A stretch of 64,000 bases of DNA from JACDAE01 sp963717195 (GCA_963717195.1 CAVQVR010000012.1:186001-250000); one strand, 5' to 3'. Numbered from the stretch's first letter, positions 8,017 through 16,579 are shown. A program made the numbers and translations. Notes: generated by a model not told the origin, from the letters alone.

Positions 8017-9636
8017 TTATTCCCATTCCCACGAAGGAAGTGGCACCTCAATAACAGTCGGCCCTCTATGATATATTGCCGCGTTTATGGCATCACGTAA
8101 TTCCTGAGGCGTTTCCGCATACATGCCCTCAGCATGAAAAGCACGTGCCAGGGCCACATAATCAGGTGGGTATACATCGGTAGAGAAGTAGCGCCCTGAG
8201 AAGCGCAGCTTCTGCTCGCTTTTCACTGCGGTCAGCGTGGCATCGTTGAAGATAACCACCACAACGGGAATTTGCTCCTGAACCGCCGTTGCCAGTTCGC
8301 CCGTGTTGAGCAAAAAACCATCATCACCACACAATGCAACAACAGGCCGTTCGGGGGCTGCGACCTTTGCTCCCAAGGCCAGTGGTAGCCCGCAACCAAT
8401 CGTACACAACTCGGATGGATGAATAAATGTGCGTGGCTCATAGACGGGCAAGTACTGGGCGCTGGCGTAACCAAGCATGGTCATATCCGCGACGATGATG
8501 CCGTTGTGTGGCAATCCCTCACGGACACTATCGAGCAGTGCGAGGCGTTCCCCATACTGAGCTCGAATGTTTCTGTACGCCGTTGCGCGAGCTTTTGCAA
8601 TCGCGTCAGTCCGTGTTTGCTTTTCCGGCAAGTCGTCCAGCATCTCTAATAAAGCGGTAAGTGCAGGATAGGCATCCGATACCACACTCACCGTTACTGG
8701 ATAATTGTGCCCAATCTCGGCTGGATCAATGTCGATCTGTATGACCTCCTTCGGCAAAGGAAGACGATCATTGACGAAACGTTCGGCACCCAACTTGCTT
8801 CCAACCACCAGAGCCACATCAGATTGTGTGATCAATGCTCGTAGATCAGCAGAGAGAGGACCAGCGGCAGGAAGCGTCAGGGGATGGTCGCTTGCCAGTA
8901 CATCGTGACTTTTACTACCGAGCAGAACGGGTGCCTGGAGGCGTTCAGCAAGTTGGCGAAGCAGGGTGTTCGCGCCAGCCGCTGTGACGCCTGCTCCAGC
9001 AAGGATGATGGGCTTTTGTGCTGTGCGTAAGAGGTGTCCGGCAGCGCTGATGGTTGCTTCGCAGGGATGGATAGATTCCTCTGCAAACGCTGTGAGAATC
9101 TCTACCTCTGCCGTAGTTTCTAGAAGATCAGATGGCACTTGTAGATACGCACCACGTGGACGTCCCAGGTGCATCTCCCTGAAAGCATCGCGTAAGGCGG
9201 TGGGAATCTCTTCGACGTGCTCAATCTCACGTGTCCAGCCAGCCAGAGAACGCATGATGCCGAGCTGATCTTTGACTTCGTGTAACTCACCGCGTGCGCG
9301 TCCTCTAGAGGTGGTTGGTGCGCTACTACTAATCACGAGGAGGGGTACAGAATTGGCATATGCGCTGGCGATAGGGGTAGCAACATTGGTGACGCCTGGG
9401 CCTGTGATCGTGAAAACGACGCCTGGAGTGCCTGTGATGCGAGCATATCCCTCAGCCATAAAGCCTGCTCCCTGCTCATGACGAGCGAGAATATGGCGTA
9501 TCCCCATTTCGTCACGTAGCACATTATAGAGTGGTAGGGTGTGTACACCTGGAATACCAAAGATGGTGTCAATATGAAAGGCGCGTAGCGTCTTAATAAT
9601 TGCTTGAGCGCCAGTAAGATACTGCCTGTCCTTCAC
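8017..9636 (-). CDS. thiamine-diphosphate enzyme, acetolactate synthase/AruI-like
   Basis: A complete 539-residue ThDP enzyme: an N-terminal pyrimidine-binding domain with catalytic Glu54 (RHEQGAGFMAEGYAR), a central domain, and a C-terminal pyrophosphate-binding domain with the GDDG...FND metal/ThDP motif at about 437-465. It looks like the group annotated as 5-guanidino-2-oxopentanoate decarboxylase (AruI) or biosynthetic-like acetolactate synthase. No regulatory small subunit or arginine-catabolism gene is nearby, so the substrate is unproven. It starts at GTG 9636 after AGGAAGG. It ends 14 bases from the convergent TerC gene, with no clear terminator between. Confidence 0.87.
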   Translation of the reverse strand: MKDRQYLTGAQAIIKTLRAFHIDTIFGIPGVHTLPLYNVLRDEMGIRHILARHEQGAGFMAEGYARITGTPGVVFTITGPGVTNVATPIASAYANSVPLLVISSSAPTTSRGRARGELHEVKDQLGIMRSLAGWTREIEHVEEIPTALRDAFREMHLGRPRGAYLQVPSDLLETTAEVEILTAFAEESIHPCEATISAAGHLLRTAQKPIILAGAGVTAAGANTLLRQLAERLQAPVLLGSKSHDVLASDHPLTLPAAGPLSADLRALITQSDVALVVGSKLGAERFVNDRLPLPKEVIQIDIDPAEIGHNYPVTVSVVSDAYPALTALLEMLDDLPEKQTRTDAIAKARATAYRNIRAQYGERLALLDSVREGLPHNGIIVADMTMLGYASAQYLPVYEPRTFIHPSELCTIGCGLPLALGAKVAAPERPVVALCGDDGFLLNTGELATAVQEQIPVVVVIFNDATLTAVKSEQKLRFSGRYFSTDVYPPDYVALARAFHAEGMYAETPQELRDAINAAIYHRGPTVIEVPLPSWEWE

Positions 9637-9748
9637 GCAGAAAGGTCCTTCCTAAAAAAGCTGCACAGAAACATTTTTCTTATATACATACATCATAAGG
9701 TACGGGGATACTTATATTTAATCACAAAGGGTAGGGAAGGAGATATCT

Positions 9749-9802
9749 ATGGGAAAGAAGGATGCATGGCTGGGCCTTTCCTTTTTCGTCACTGTTTGGT
9801 AG
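9749..9802 (+). CDS. possible 17-residue leader peptide before phosphofructokinase
   Basis: A very short frame, MGKKDAWLGLSFFVTVW then TAG, has a strong ribosome-binding site (AAGGAG, 6-base spacer). It lies about 105 bases upstream of the phosphofructokinase start on the same strand. It could be a small membrane-like peptide or a translated leader. It is reported because the Shine-Dalgarno is among the best in the window; such a match could still arise by chance. Confidence 0.3.
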   Translation: MGKKDAWLGLSFFVTVW

Positions 9803-9908
9803 AATACAACCGTTATTGGTCGAGGAACCACAACGTTCCTGGTGAGATCCCAAAGAATTACGCGCTTCGTAAAGAAGATAAGTATAGAGAAGAGAGAAAG
9901 GAATCATT

Positions 9909-11129
9909 ATGCCAGAGCATGTATCAAGCCCCATCCGTTCGTTAGGGATTCTGACGGGCGGTGGTGATGTTCCTGGGTTGAATGCAGCTATCAAAGCGCT
10001 TGCGTATCGAGCCGAGCCGATGGGCATTCGTATAATTGGTCTGCGTGCAGGCTGGGAAGGTATCACCTTTCTGGATCGGTCACGTAAATACGAAGACCTT
10101 ATTTTTAATGAAGCCGACGAGAAGACCTGGAAAGGTGGCTACGTCTTACCCCTGAACCGCTTAAACACGCGCAATGTTGAGCGTGAAGGAGGCACATTCC
10201 TCCAATCCTCGCGTACCAATCCAGCCAATACGAAAGTGAGCGAGTTACCGCCGCATATGGCACATCTTGCCGCTGGTCACAAACCGGACGAGCGTATCGA
10301 TCTCACAAACGAAGTGATCGCGAACCTGGAATACTTGAAACTAGATGGTCTGGTCGTCATAGGAGGCGATGATACGCTCAGCTATGGTGCTCATTTAGTG
10401 GGAAAGGGTATTCCTGTCTGGGCTCTCCCCAAGACGATGGATAACGATGTTCCCGGCACTGACTACTGTATTGGCTTCCAGACAGCTATCAGTCGAGCGG
10501 CAGAATTTATCAATCGCATTCGTTCAACGGCAGCATCCCATCGCTCAACGTTCCTGTTCCGCATGTTTGGTCGTGATGCCGGTTTTACGGCGCTGGAGAC
10601 GGCCATTGTGACGTGGTCCGACCGCTTGCTGATTCCAGAAGTGCCTGCTTCTATTGATCGGTTAGCAGAACTGATCGAGTCGGATCGACGCAATCCACAG
10701 AACTATTCGACCGTGGTGCTCTCAGAAGGCGCGAACCTGGGTGTGCCTATTCCCGAGATTGGCCCGGCAGATGCCTATGGACACCGTAAAAAGGCGAACG
10801 TCGCCGAGTTTCTGGCCGAGCAATTGTCAACACGTCTGCCCGGTGTGCGCGTGGTTCCCGTTGACCTGACCTACTTCCTGCGCAGCGGTGAACCGGAGGT
10901 CTATGACAAGCACATGGCTATCTTCTACACTAATCTGATCATGAGCCTGGTAGAGAAGGGGACCCATGGTGTGATGGCAGCCTTCCGCGATGGCATCTTT
11001 GTCAGCACTGATATTCCCAGTAAGAGATGGTCGGCCCGCCGTGTCGATCCGGCAGACTATCATGATACCCGCTATCGCCCACGCTTTGAGCACATTACTG
11101 GTCCTTACCTTCCACAACCAGAATTGTAG
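9909..11129 (+). CDS. 6-phosphofructokinase with pyrophosphate-type signature
   Basis: A 406-residue phosphofructokinase of the long group-III type. It begins with the nucleotide-loop variant TGGGDVPGLN. The two residues that separate phosphoryl donors are both of the pyrophosphate kind: the GGDDT motif has Asp155 where ATP enzymes have Gly, and PKTMDND has Lys175 where ATP enzymes have Gly. Catalytic Asp178 and Asp180 are present. It therefore probably uses pyrophosphate reversibly, in glycolysis and gluconeogenesis, though some enzymes with this signature have mixed donor use. The ribosome-binding site is GAAAGG. A 14-bp hairpin follows the gene. It appears monocistronic. Confidence 0.9.
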   Translation: MPEHVSSPIRSLGILTGGGDVPGLNAAIKALAYRAEPMGIRIIGLRAGWEGITFLDRSRKYEDLIFNEADEKTWKGGYVLPLNRLNTRNVEREGGTFLQSSRTNPANTKVSELPPHMAHLAAGHKPDERIDLTNEVIANLEYLKLDGLVVIGGDDTLSYGAHLVGKGIPVWALPKTMDNDVPGTDYCIGFQTAISRAAEFINRIRSTAASHRSTFLFRMFGRDAGFTALETAIVTWSDRLLIPEVPASIDRLAELIESDRRNPQNYSTVVLSEGANLGVPIPEIGPADAYGHRKKANVAEFLAEQLSTRLPGVRVVPVDLTYFLRSGEPEVYDKHMAIFYTNLIMSLVEKGTHGVMAAFRDGIFVSTDIPSKRWSARRVDPADYHDTRYRPRFEHITGPYLPQPEL

Positions 11130-11160
11130 GGCGAGGTAAAACTATAAGAAAGTACAAAAA

Positions 11161-11196
11161 GGAGAGGCTATGAGTGACATCGCTCATAGCCTCTCC
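11161..11196 (+). terminator. hairpin after phosphofructokinase
   Basis: GGAGAGGCTATGAG (11161-11174) pairs perfectly with CTCATAGCCTCTCC (11183-11196) across an 8-base loop, 31 bases after the stop. There is no U-run, so it may be factor-dependent or act by stabilising the mRNA end. Confidence 0.6.
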
Positions 11197-11339
11197 GGCG
11201 ATCTCCACCTGCTTTTACCTCACCATCACCTTCTGCAATCCTTTTCCTGACATCCAAAGTTCTGTTGAAACTTATTTTTATTTCACTGAAATATACGGCG
11301 TAATCTCTCTTCATTCATCAAATTCTAATGGAGAAATGC

Positions 11340-11376
11340 ATGCCATTTTTTCGTTGAGGGAGATAAAAAATGGCAT
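11340..11376. repeat. A+T-rich hairpin upstream of LacI gene 1
   Basis: ATGCCATTTTTT (11340-11351) and AAAAAATGGCAT (11365-11376) form a perfect 12-bp stem with a 13-base loop. The T- and A-tracts make it usable as a bidirectional terminator. It lies about 90 bases upstream of the LacI promoter and insulates it from the phosphofructokinase transcript. Confidence 0.55.
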
Positions 11377-11464
11377 TGCGGATATGAGAGAAGGGTAAGT
11401 GGAGTCTATACCTGTAGATAGTTTGCCCTCTTTTAAAAAAACTGCATTTTTGTTGAAATAAATA

Positions 11465-11496
11465 TTGACAATGTGATGAAAATATGGTATTTTCAT
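11465..11496 (+). promoter_or_regulatory. LacI-1 promoter with overlapping palindromic operator
   Basis: The -35 element TTGACA (11465-11470) is followed after 17 bases by a weak -10 TATTTT (11488-11493). A perfect 9-bp dyad, ATGAAAATA (11476-11484) and TATTTTCAT (11488-11496) around TGG, covers the spacer and the -10. This placement is ideal for repression, probably autoregulation by the LacI protein encoded 50 bases downstream. Confidence 0.6.
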
Positions 11497-11545
11497 TGAA
11501 ACGAAACAATATTGAGACGTGAGGGCTCATGAAGGAGGGGAAACC

Positions 11546-12652
11546 GTGACCAGCTCAGTCACAGTGAAGGATGTAGCGAGGGTGGCAGAGGTATCCGTTG
11601 GAACAGTCTCGCGCGTCTTCAATAATCACCATAACGTCACAGAAGAAATTCGGCAGCGTGTTCTCAAGGCAGCATCAGAACTGGGATATGCAGGACCAGG
11701 GAGGGGAGCGGTTGATCGCACGCGCCCGAACTGGCCTTCTTCATCTAATGTGCATTCACGTGAAGGCCGTGGGCTCAAAGAGATTGGTTTTATTTATTGC
11801 ACCAGTATGCATGAGCATACGGTCACAGCCAATCCTTTCTGGTCACACATCCTGTATGGCGTCGAAAGCGAGACGCGCAAATCGAATATCAAAGTCACCT
11901 ACCGGGCAATAGGTGAAATAGCAGACACACCTGATGTAGTACTTACGACGCTCTCTGAGATGAGATTGGGGGGCATCTTGCTGGTGGGACCGGCAGAGGC
12001 AAGCACCATCAGTCTCGTTAAAAGCTTAAAACTTCCATTAGTATTAGTTGATAACTACGTGCCTGGATTGGCCGTAGACGCGGTGCTGGGCGACAACTTT
12101 GAAGGGGCTCGTAGCGCGGTTGACTATCTGATTAATGAGGGACATACGGAGATTGCTTTTATTGGCGGTTCTATCGTCCCTGGTCCTCGCCCGATGAATA
12201 AAATTTATACTATCGAGCGTAGAGCGGCAGGATATCGTACGGCGTTGCTGGATGCAGGACTTCGTATCAATTACGACCTGTATGAAGCTGGTGGCCTGAC
12301 CCTCGAAGGAGGCTATCAAGCCTGTAAACGCCTGCTGAGCCGCTTTACTCAAATACCATTCAGTGCCCTTTTCTGTGCCAACGATGCAACCGCTATCGGG
12401 TCGATGAAGGCGTTGCGCGAAGCTGGATTGCGTATTCCTGAAGACGTCTCCCTGATAGGGTTCGACGATTTAGAGATGGTCGAACATCTGACGCCTCCTT
12501 TGACCACGGTACGCGTGAATAAGGAGGCATTAGGGTACATCGCCGTCAAAAGCCTGATCACACGTGCTACCGATATGGACGCGGTAAGTGTCACCAGTGT
12601 CCTTGATGTCGAACTTATCAAGCGTGAATCGGTTATTTCTCATCAATCCTGA
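11546..12652 (+). CDS. LacI-family regulator of sugar regulon 1
   Basis: A LacI/GalR regulator of 368 residues. The N-terminal helix-turn-helix and hinge read VTVKDVARVAEVSVGTVSRVF and NNHHNVTEEIR, and a periplasmic-binding-protein-like sensor domain follows (GGILLVGPA, FSALFCANDATAIG, DVSLIGFDD). An insert of about 25 residues after the hinge is slightly unusual. The GTG at 11546 is chosen because GAAGGAGGGG ends 5 bases before it; a GTG 27 bases upstream has no ribosome-binding site. Its own promoter carries a palindrome over the -10. A lipoprotein, two permeases and a glycoside hydrolase follow on the same strand, so it probably represses that regulon until a sugar binds. Confidence 0.9.
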   Translation: MTSSVTVKDVARVAEVSVGTVSRVFNNHHNVTEEIRQRVLKAASELGYAGPGRGAVDRTRPNWPSSSNVHSREGRGLKEIGFIYCTSMHEHTVTANPFWSHILYGVESETRKSNIKVTYRAIGEIADTPDVVLTTLSEMRLGGILLVGPAEASTISLVKSLKLPLVLVDNYVPGLAVDAVLGDNFEGARSAVDYLINEGHTEIAFIGGSIVPGPRPMNKIYTIERRAAGYRTALLDAGLRINYDLYEAGGLTLEGGYQACKRLLSRFTQIPFSALFCANDATAIGSMKALREAGLRIPEDVSLIGFDDLEMVEHLTPPLTTVRVNKEALGYIAVKSLITRATDMDAVSVTSVLDVELIKRESVISHQS

Positions 12653-12706
12653 AAGGAGGCAGGATACCGGTATTCCCTTTCCCTGGTAACTATGTTCACT
12701 ATTAGA

Positions 12707-12724
12707 AGCTCAATTGATTGAGCT
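12707..12724. promoter_or_regulatory. perfect 18-bp palindrome upstream of binding-protein gene 1
   Basis: AGCTCAAT-TG-ATTGAGCT is symmetric apart from the central two bases and lies between the LacI gene and the transport operon. It may be an operator for the operon or a small hairpin. It does not resemble the ATGAAAATA dyad of the LacI promoter, so a different regulator may bind here. Confidence 0.35.
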
Positions 12725-12758
12725 CGGGCGCAATGGATTGCATCCCCTATTGACTGTG

Positions 12759-12823
12759 GGGGCCCGTTTACCATACCCATAGGAAGGGCGCCATTTGTAG
12801 GGGCGCGATTTATAAGCCAGTCC
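12759..12823. repeat. GTAGGGGC-type palindromic repeat units
   Basis: The unit at 12797-12823 begins GTAGGGGCGCGATTTA and matches the 27-base tandem units at 16399-16452 at about 22 positions. A second, more diverged unit (GGGGGCCCGTTTACCATA) precedes it. It belongs to a dispersed intergenic repeat family that recurs through this operon. Confidence 0.55.
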
Positions 12824-12912
12824 ATTGTTAACGCTCGTTATATGTACTCATTGTTTGCTGGTTTTTCGATGGCAGGGCGCGATCAAGTGCGCCCATACGA
12901 AGGAGTAGAACC

Positions 12913-14229
12913 ATGTATTTACCAATGACACGGCGACGTTTTCTTGCACAGGCAGGCAAGGTAGCTCTGGCAACAGGTGTAGGTGGAACGGTGTTAGAAG
13001 CTTGTGGAGGAAGTGGAGGGAGCTCTTCCTCTGGTCCGGTGACACTGACATACGGTTGGTGGAGCAACGGACCAACAAAAGACAATGCAATGCTGGCATG
13101 GGTCAAGCAATTTGAAACAGCCAATCCCAACATCAAGATCAAAGCGGAAATTCTCTCCTGGCCGAACTACTGGACCAAGCTTCAGACAACCACTGCTGGT
13201 GGAAACGCCTATGACATCATCGGAATGGCGAGCAGTCAGGCCGCGTCCTACATGAATGAAGGTGCGCTGTATGATCTCAGCACATTTTCAGGCTATCAGG
13301 ATGCCATCAAGAACTTAAGGGCATCCGACCTGACGCTCTGCAGTTGGAATGGCAAACAATACACATTGCCGGTTGGCATCTATGTGCCACTTATAGGCTA
13401 TAACAAAACTATGCTCCAGCAGGCAGGCATTCCGTTCCCCGATCCGGTCACCCCCATGGAGTTTAGTGCCTTCAAAACGATGGCACAGAAGCTTGTCAAG
13501 AAGGTGAACGGGAAGTACACGCAGTATGCCATTAACATCAATGACCTTGGACCTCTCTATGCGGCATTTACGATGATGCGTGGTGGGCAGTTCTATGACA
13601 ATCCCGTCAATCCTACAAAGGTACTGGCCAACACGCCAGAAGGTATTCAGGGTCTGGCTGATTATCAGAGCCTTTTCACAGAAAACCTCACTCCTCCCTA
13701 TGCGGAAATGGCTACGGGCGCATGGGGTACGGGCGATACCGATAGTCTGCAGACTGGAAAAATTGCCTTCGCGCGGATGGGGGCATTCGACTTTGCGGAT
13801 ATTATCAGCAAGAATCTGCAGAATACAATAGGAGCGATGCCGGAGTTCAGTATCAATGGGAAACAGGTGACTATCGGCAATGCTAATAGCTTCGGCATTT
13901 TTAAAGGGAGCAAGAATCCACAACAGGCCTGGGAGTTCATCAAATGGGCAACGCAGACAGGGCCAGATACCACCTACGCCAAACTCAGTGATGTTCCGTC
14001 TGACTTAACGGCCTTTAGTCAGATGAGCACCTATCTTACTCCTCAAGAGTATGTTCCGACGTTAACTTCTGCGACCAAAGGTTTCCAGACTGATGTATTG
14101 ACTCCGAATCAGCAATATGGAACGGACCTCTTAGCAATCATCACAGACCTTGCTAACGGGAAGCTCACTCCTACAAAGGCCGCACAGCAACTGGAACAGA
14201 AAGGGAACGCAGACCTTGCTGCCGGCTAG
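12913..14229 (+). CDS. ABC sugar-binding lipoprotein of regulon 1
   Basis: A 438-residue family-1 extracellular solute-binding protein (MalE-like). Its signal carries a twin-arginine motif (TRRRFLAQ) and the lipobox LEAC with Cys31, followed by a Gly/Ser linker, so it is probably a Tat-exported lipoprotein on the outer face of the membrane. The mature part opens TLTYGWWSNGPTKD and contains the NGKQYTLPVG and FEFIKW-like segments of oligosaccharide binders. GAAGGAG precedes the ATG. Two permeases follow. The ligand is probably an oligosaccharide cleaved by the downstream hydrolase. Confidence 0.92.
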   Translation: MYLPMTRRRFLAQAGKVALATGVGGTVLEACGGSGGSSSSGPVTLTYGWWSNGPTKDNAMLAWVKQFETANPNIKIKAEILSWPNYWTKLQTTTAGGNAYDIIGMASSQAASYMNEGALYDLSTFSGYQDAIKNLRASDLTLCSWNGKQYTLPVGIYVPLIGYNKTMLQQAGIPFPDPVTPMEFSAFKTMAQKLVKKVNGKYTQYAININDLGPLYAAFTMMRGGQFYDNPVNPTKVLANTPEGIQGLADYQSLFTENLTPPYAEMATGAWGTGDTDSLQTGKIAFARMGAFDFADIISKNLQNTIGAMPEFSINGKQVTIGNANSFGIFKGSKNPQQAWEFIKWATQTGPDTTYAKLSDVPSDLTAFSQMSTYLTPQEYVPTLTSATKGFQTDVLTPNQQYGTDLLAIITDLANGKLTPTKAAQQLEQKGNADLAAG

Positions 14230-14259
14230 ACCTGGTTTTTCGCTAAATCAGGTATCGAG

Positions 14260-14410
14260 GTAGGGGTCCGAATACTTTGCGCCCGTCATGCCCCAAAAAC
14301 ACGATTCCCCTCAGGCACAACGGGTGCAAAGTATTCGGGCCTCTACCCTGGCTGGCATGGAGGGATTCCTCGGGCACGCGATGGGCACGAAACAATCGGG
14401 CCCCTACTTA
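14260..14410. repeat. composite inverted repeat between binding-protein and permease genes
   Basis: An arm at 14260-14285, with core TCCGAATACTTTGCGCCCG, pairs with an arm at 14321-14347 with about three mismatches. A further partial unit ends in GGGCCCCTAC at 14398-14407. Together they form a large intercistronic hairpin of the GTAGGGG repeat family. The hairpin is translated if the longer permease frame is used, which argues for the later permease start. It may stabilise the upstream mRNA and lower permease expression. Confidence 0.7.
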
Positions 14411-14422
14411 AGGAGTTATGGC

Positions 14423-15415
14423 ATGCTTACACTTAATAAAGCTGGGCAGGCAGGGTATAAATCTGAGAATCCGCTCAGGCGCTTCCTCCGTAAAGAGGCA
14501 GTTGCGGGATATCTTTTTATCTCGCCGTGGATTGTTGGATTTGCCCTGTTTTATGCGTATCCACTTACCAATACAGTCTACGATAGTTTCACTGACTATC
14601 ATCTGTTTGGAGACGCACAGTGGGTTGGTTTGCAGAACTATACGAAGTTGCTGTTCCATGACCCAATCTTTGTACAGACCTGTGAACATATGCTACTCTA
14701 TGTGACGCTGGCAACCATTATCTATATTGTTGGAGGATTGGGCCTGGCGCTTCTGCTCAATCGTTCATTTCCTGGCAACCATTTCTTCCGTACAGCATTC
14801 TATCTGCCAAGCCTGATGGTTGGTGTGGCCATTGGTTCCATGTTCTTACAGGTATTTCAACAGCAAGACTATGGTCTCATGAATACCATGCTCGGCTTCT
14901 TCCACATTCCTCCTGTTAACTGGCTCGCCAACTACGACCATCCCATCGTGGGTTTGTACGGGCTCATTATCGTCAATTTCTGGTTCATGGGCGGGACGAT
15001 GCTGATCTTTCTGGCCGGGTTGAAAGGTATCTCTGTAACCTACTATGAAGCGGCGCGGATCGATGGCGCTGGTCCATGGCAGCGCTTTCGCCTCATCACA
15101 TTACCACTTCTGACGCCTGTCATTCTTTTTAACACGATCCTGACACTGATAGGACATATCCAGGCATTCGATACACCATTGATATTCGCGACTGGTGGTT
15201 CTGGTTCTGTTGGATCCAGTGGCTTTCAAAGCGTCCTTGGGTATCACGATAGCATATCGACGTTCCTGACCTACCTCTACCAGGAGGCGTTTGTCTATCA
15301 CGATTATGGATATGGTTCGGCGCTGGCGGTCGTCATCTTCCTCATCACGCTGCTCTTTACGGTTGTGATACTTCTGACATTCCAGCGTTTCACTTACTAT
15401 GATCGCTCGGCATAG
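14423..15415 (+). CDS. ABC sugar permease, MalF/UgpA type, regulon 1
   Basis: A 330-residue inner-membrane permease with six predicted helices. The family opening is AGYLFISPWIVGFALFYAYPL and the ATPase-coupling EAA loop is YEAARIDGAGPWQRFRLITLPLL. The ATG at 14423 is chosen because AAGGAG lies 7 bases upstream; the open frame begins earlier, but those 45 codons come from the intergenic palindrome. It pairs with the next gene to form the channel. No ATPase gene is present in the operon, so a shared MsiK/MalK-type ATPase encoded elsewhere is implied. Confidence 0.92.
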   Translation: MLTLNKAGQAGYKSENPLRRFLRKEAVAGYLFISPWIVGFALFYAYPLTNTVYDSFTDYHLFGDAQWVGLQNYTKLLFHDPIFVQTCEHMLLYVTLATIIYIVGGLGLALLLNRSFPGNHFFRTAFYLPSLMVGVAIGSMFLQVFQQQDYGLMNTMLGFFHIPPVNWLANYDHPIVGLYGLIIVNFWFMGGTMLIFLAGLKGISVTYYEAARIDGAGPWQRFRLITLPLLTPVILFNTILTLIGHIQAFDTPLIFATGGSGSVGSSGFQSVLGYHDSISTFLTYLYQEAFVYHDYGYGSALAVVIFLITLLFTVVILLTFQRFTYYDRSA

Positions 15416-15478
15416 TGGCGTCACCTACGCACATTCACCCGCATAAGAAGCACGAAGAAAGAAGGAACAGGGAAGGCT

Positions 15479-16402
15479 ATGTTCTTTAAATATCAGAGAT
15501 CATTAGTGGAGTCACAGCAGACATTTGACGCTTCCACTCTACCGGTCAGGCGAGATACACGATTATCGCGACGTGGCCGCAGGTACCAGAAACTGAGCCT
15601 GGTACTCACATACGCCATTTTGATTATTATCGCGTTTGTGATTCTGTTACCGTTTGCCTGGTTGTTATCTGCTTCATTGAAGACCACGGGACAGTACTTT
15701 GCTGATCCTATTCAATGGGTACCCAGTCCTATCGTGTGGTCGAACTATGGTGAGGCATTTACGCAATATGGCTTTGCTGTGTATGTCGTAAATAGCGTCT
15801 TTCTTGCCACGTATGCGATGGTCGTAAATACGATCGTCTCCTCGCTGGTAGGATTTGGCTTCGCCCGCTTCCGTTTCCCCGGGCGTACAGTCTGGTTCGT
15901 CCTGATGCTATCGACGCTCATGTTGCCGGCTCAGGCACTCACTATTCCGCTTTATATTACCTTCAAGAATTTTGGCTGGATTGATACATTTTTGCCGATC
16001 ATGGTACCACAACTCTTTGGATCGGCATTCAGTGTTTTTCTGTACCGCCAGTTCTTTATGGGGTTGCCGCGTGAATTAGATGAGGCGGCGCGGATCGATG
16101 GTTGTAGCAATCTGCGTATCTGGTGGAATATCATTCTTCCCCAGGGTCGGCCCGTCATCGTTGTGGTGGCTATCTTTACCTTCCTTGCGAGCTGGCGCGA
16201 CGCGTGGGGTCCACTGATCTACTTAAACAGTCAGAGCGACCGTACTATCCCACTGGGATTGCTCTATTTTAGCAATGGCTATACTGCTGTCTATCCCCAG
16301 ATGATGGCCGCGACAGTAGTTGCCCTGGTTGTCCCTGTAATTCTCTACGCGATTGGCCAGCGCTATATCGATAGCGGCGTTGCAATTGCCGAAGTAAAGT
16401 AG
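15479..16402 (+). CDS. ABC sugar permease, MalG/UgpE type, regulon 1
   Basis: A 307-residue permease with about six helices and the coupling loop DEAARIDGCSNLRIWWNIILPQGRP. It has a cytoplasmic N-terminal extension of about 35 residues. It is the second subunit of the channel formed with the preceding gene. GGAAGG lies just before the ATG. The TAG stop at 16400-16402 is itself the first TAG of a GTAGGGGC repeat unit, so the repeat supplies the end of the gene and may have replaced the original C terminus. Confidence 0.92.
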   Translation: MFFKYQRSLVESQQTFDASTLPVRRDTRLSRRGRRYQKLSLVLTYAILIIIAFVILLPFAWLLSASLKTTGQYFADPIQWVPSPIVWSNYGEAFTQYGFAVYVVNSVFLATYAMVVNTIVSSLVGFGFARFRFPGRTVWFVLMLSTLMLPAQALTIPLYITFKNFGWIDTFLPIMVPQLFGSAFSVFLYRQFFMGLPRELDEAARIDGCSNLRIWWNIILPQGRPVIVVVAIFTFLASWRDAWGPLIYLNSQSDRTIPLGLLYFSNGYTAVYPQMMAATVVALVVPVILYAIGQRYIDSGVAIAEVK

Positions 16403-16452
16403 GGGCACCGTTTACAAGCCCGTCCGTAGGGGCACCGTTTACAAGCCCGTGG
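16399..16452. repeat. two tandem 27-base GTAGGGGC repeat units
   Basis: Units at 16399-16425 and 16426-16452 each read GTAGGGGCACCGTTTACAAG and then CCCGT; they differ only in the last two bases. A partial relative (GTTTACAAGCCC) occurs near 7184. The array begins inside the permease stop codon. The following 127 bases to the hydrolase start contain further G/C-rich, repeat-like sequence. Confidence 0.85.
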
Positions 16453-16579
16453 GTCACATTTTGTATTGCACTCAGGGGCCAGATTTAGCGCGCCCAGGGG
16501 TAATAGGGTGCACCTGATGATTGGTAAACCAATGGACGCGATTGACCGCGTCCGTGCATGATGCAGGACACGAGGGAAA

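Noticed and set aside
13315..13923. 202-codon minus-strand frame within the binding-protein gene
   Set aside because: Antisense to a clear MalE-like lipoprotein; no independent coding features.
14288..14422. N-terminal extension of 45 codons for the first permease
   Set aside because: It is translated palindromic repeat sequence; the better ribosome-binding site and family start are at 14423.
14260..16452. Possible CRISPR array from the repeated GTAGGGGC units
   Set aside because: Units are palindromic, irregularly spaced or directly tandem, with no regular unique spacers and no cas genes.
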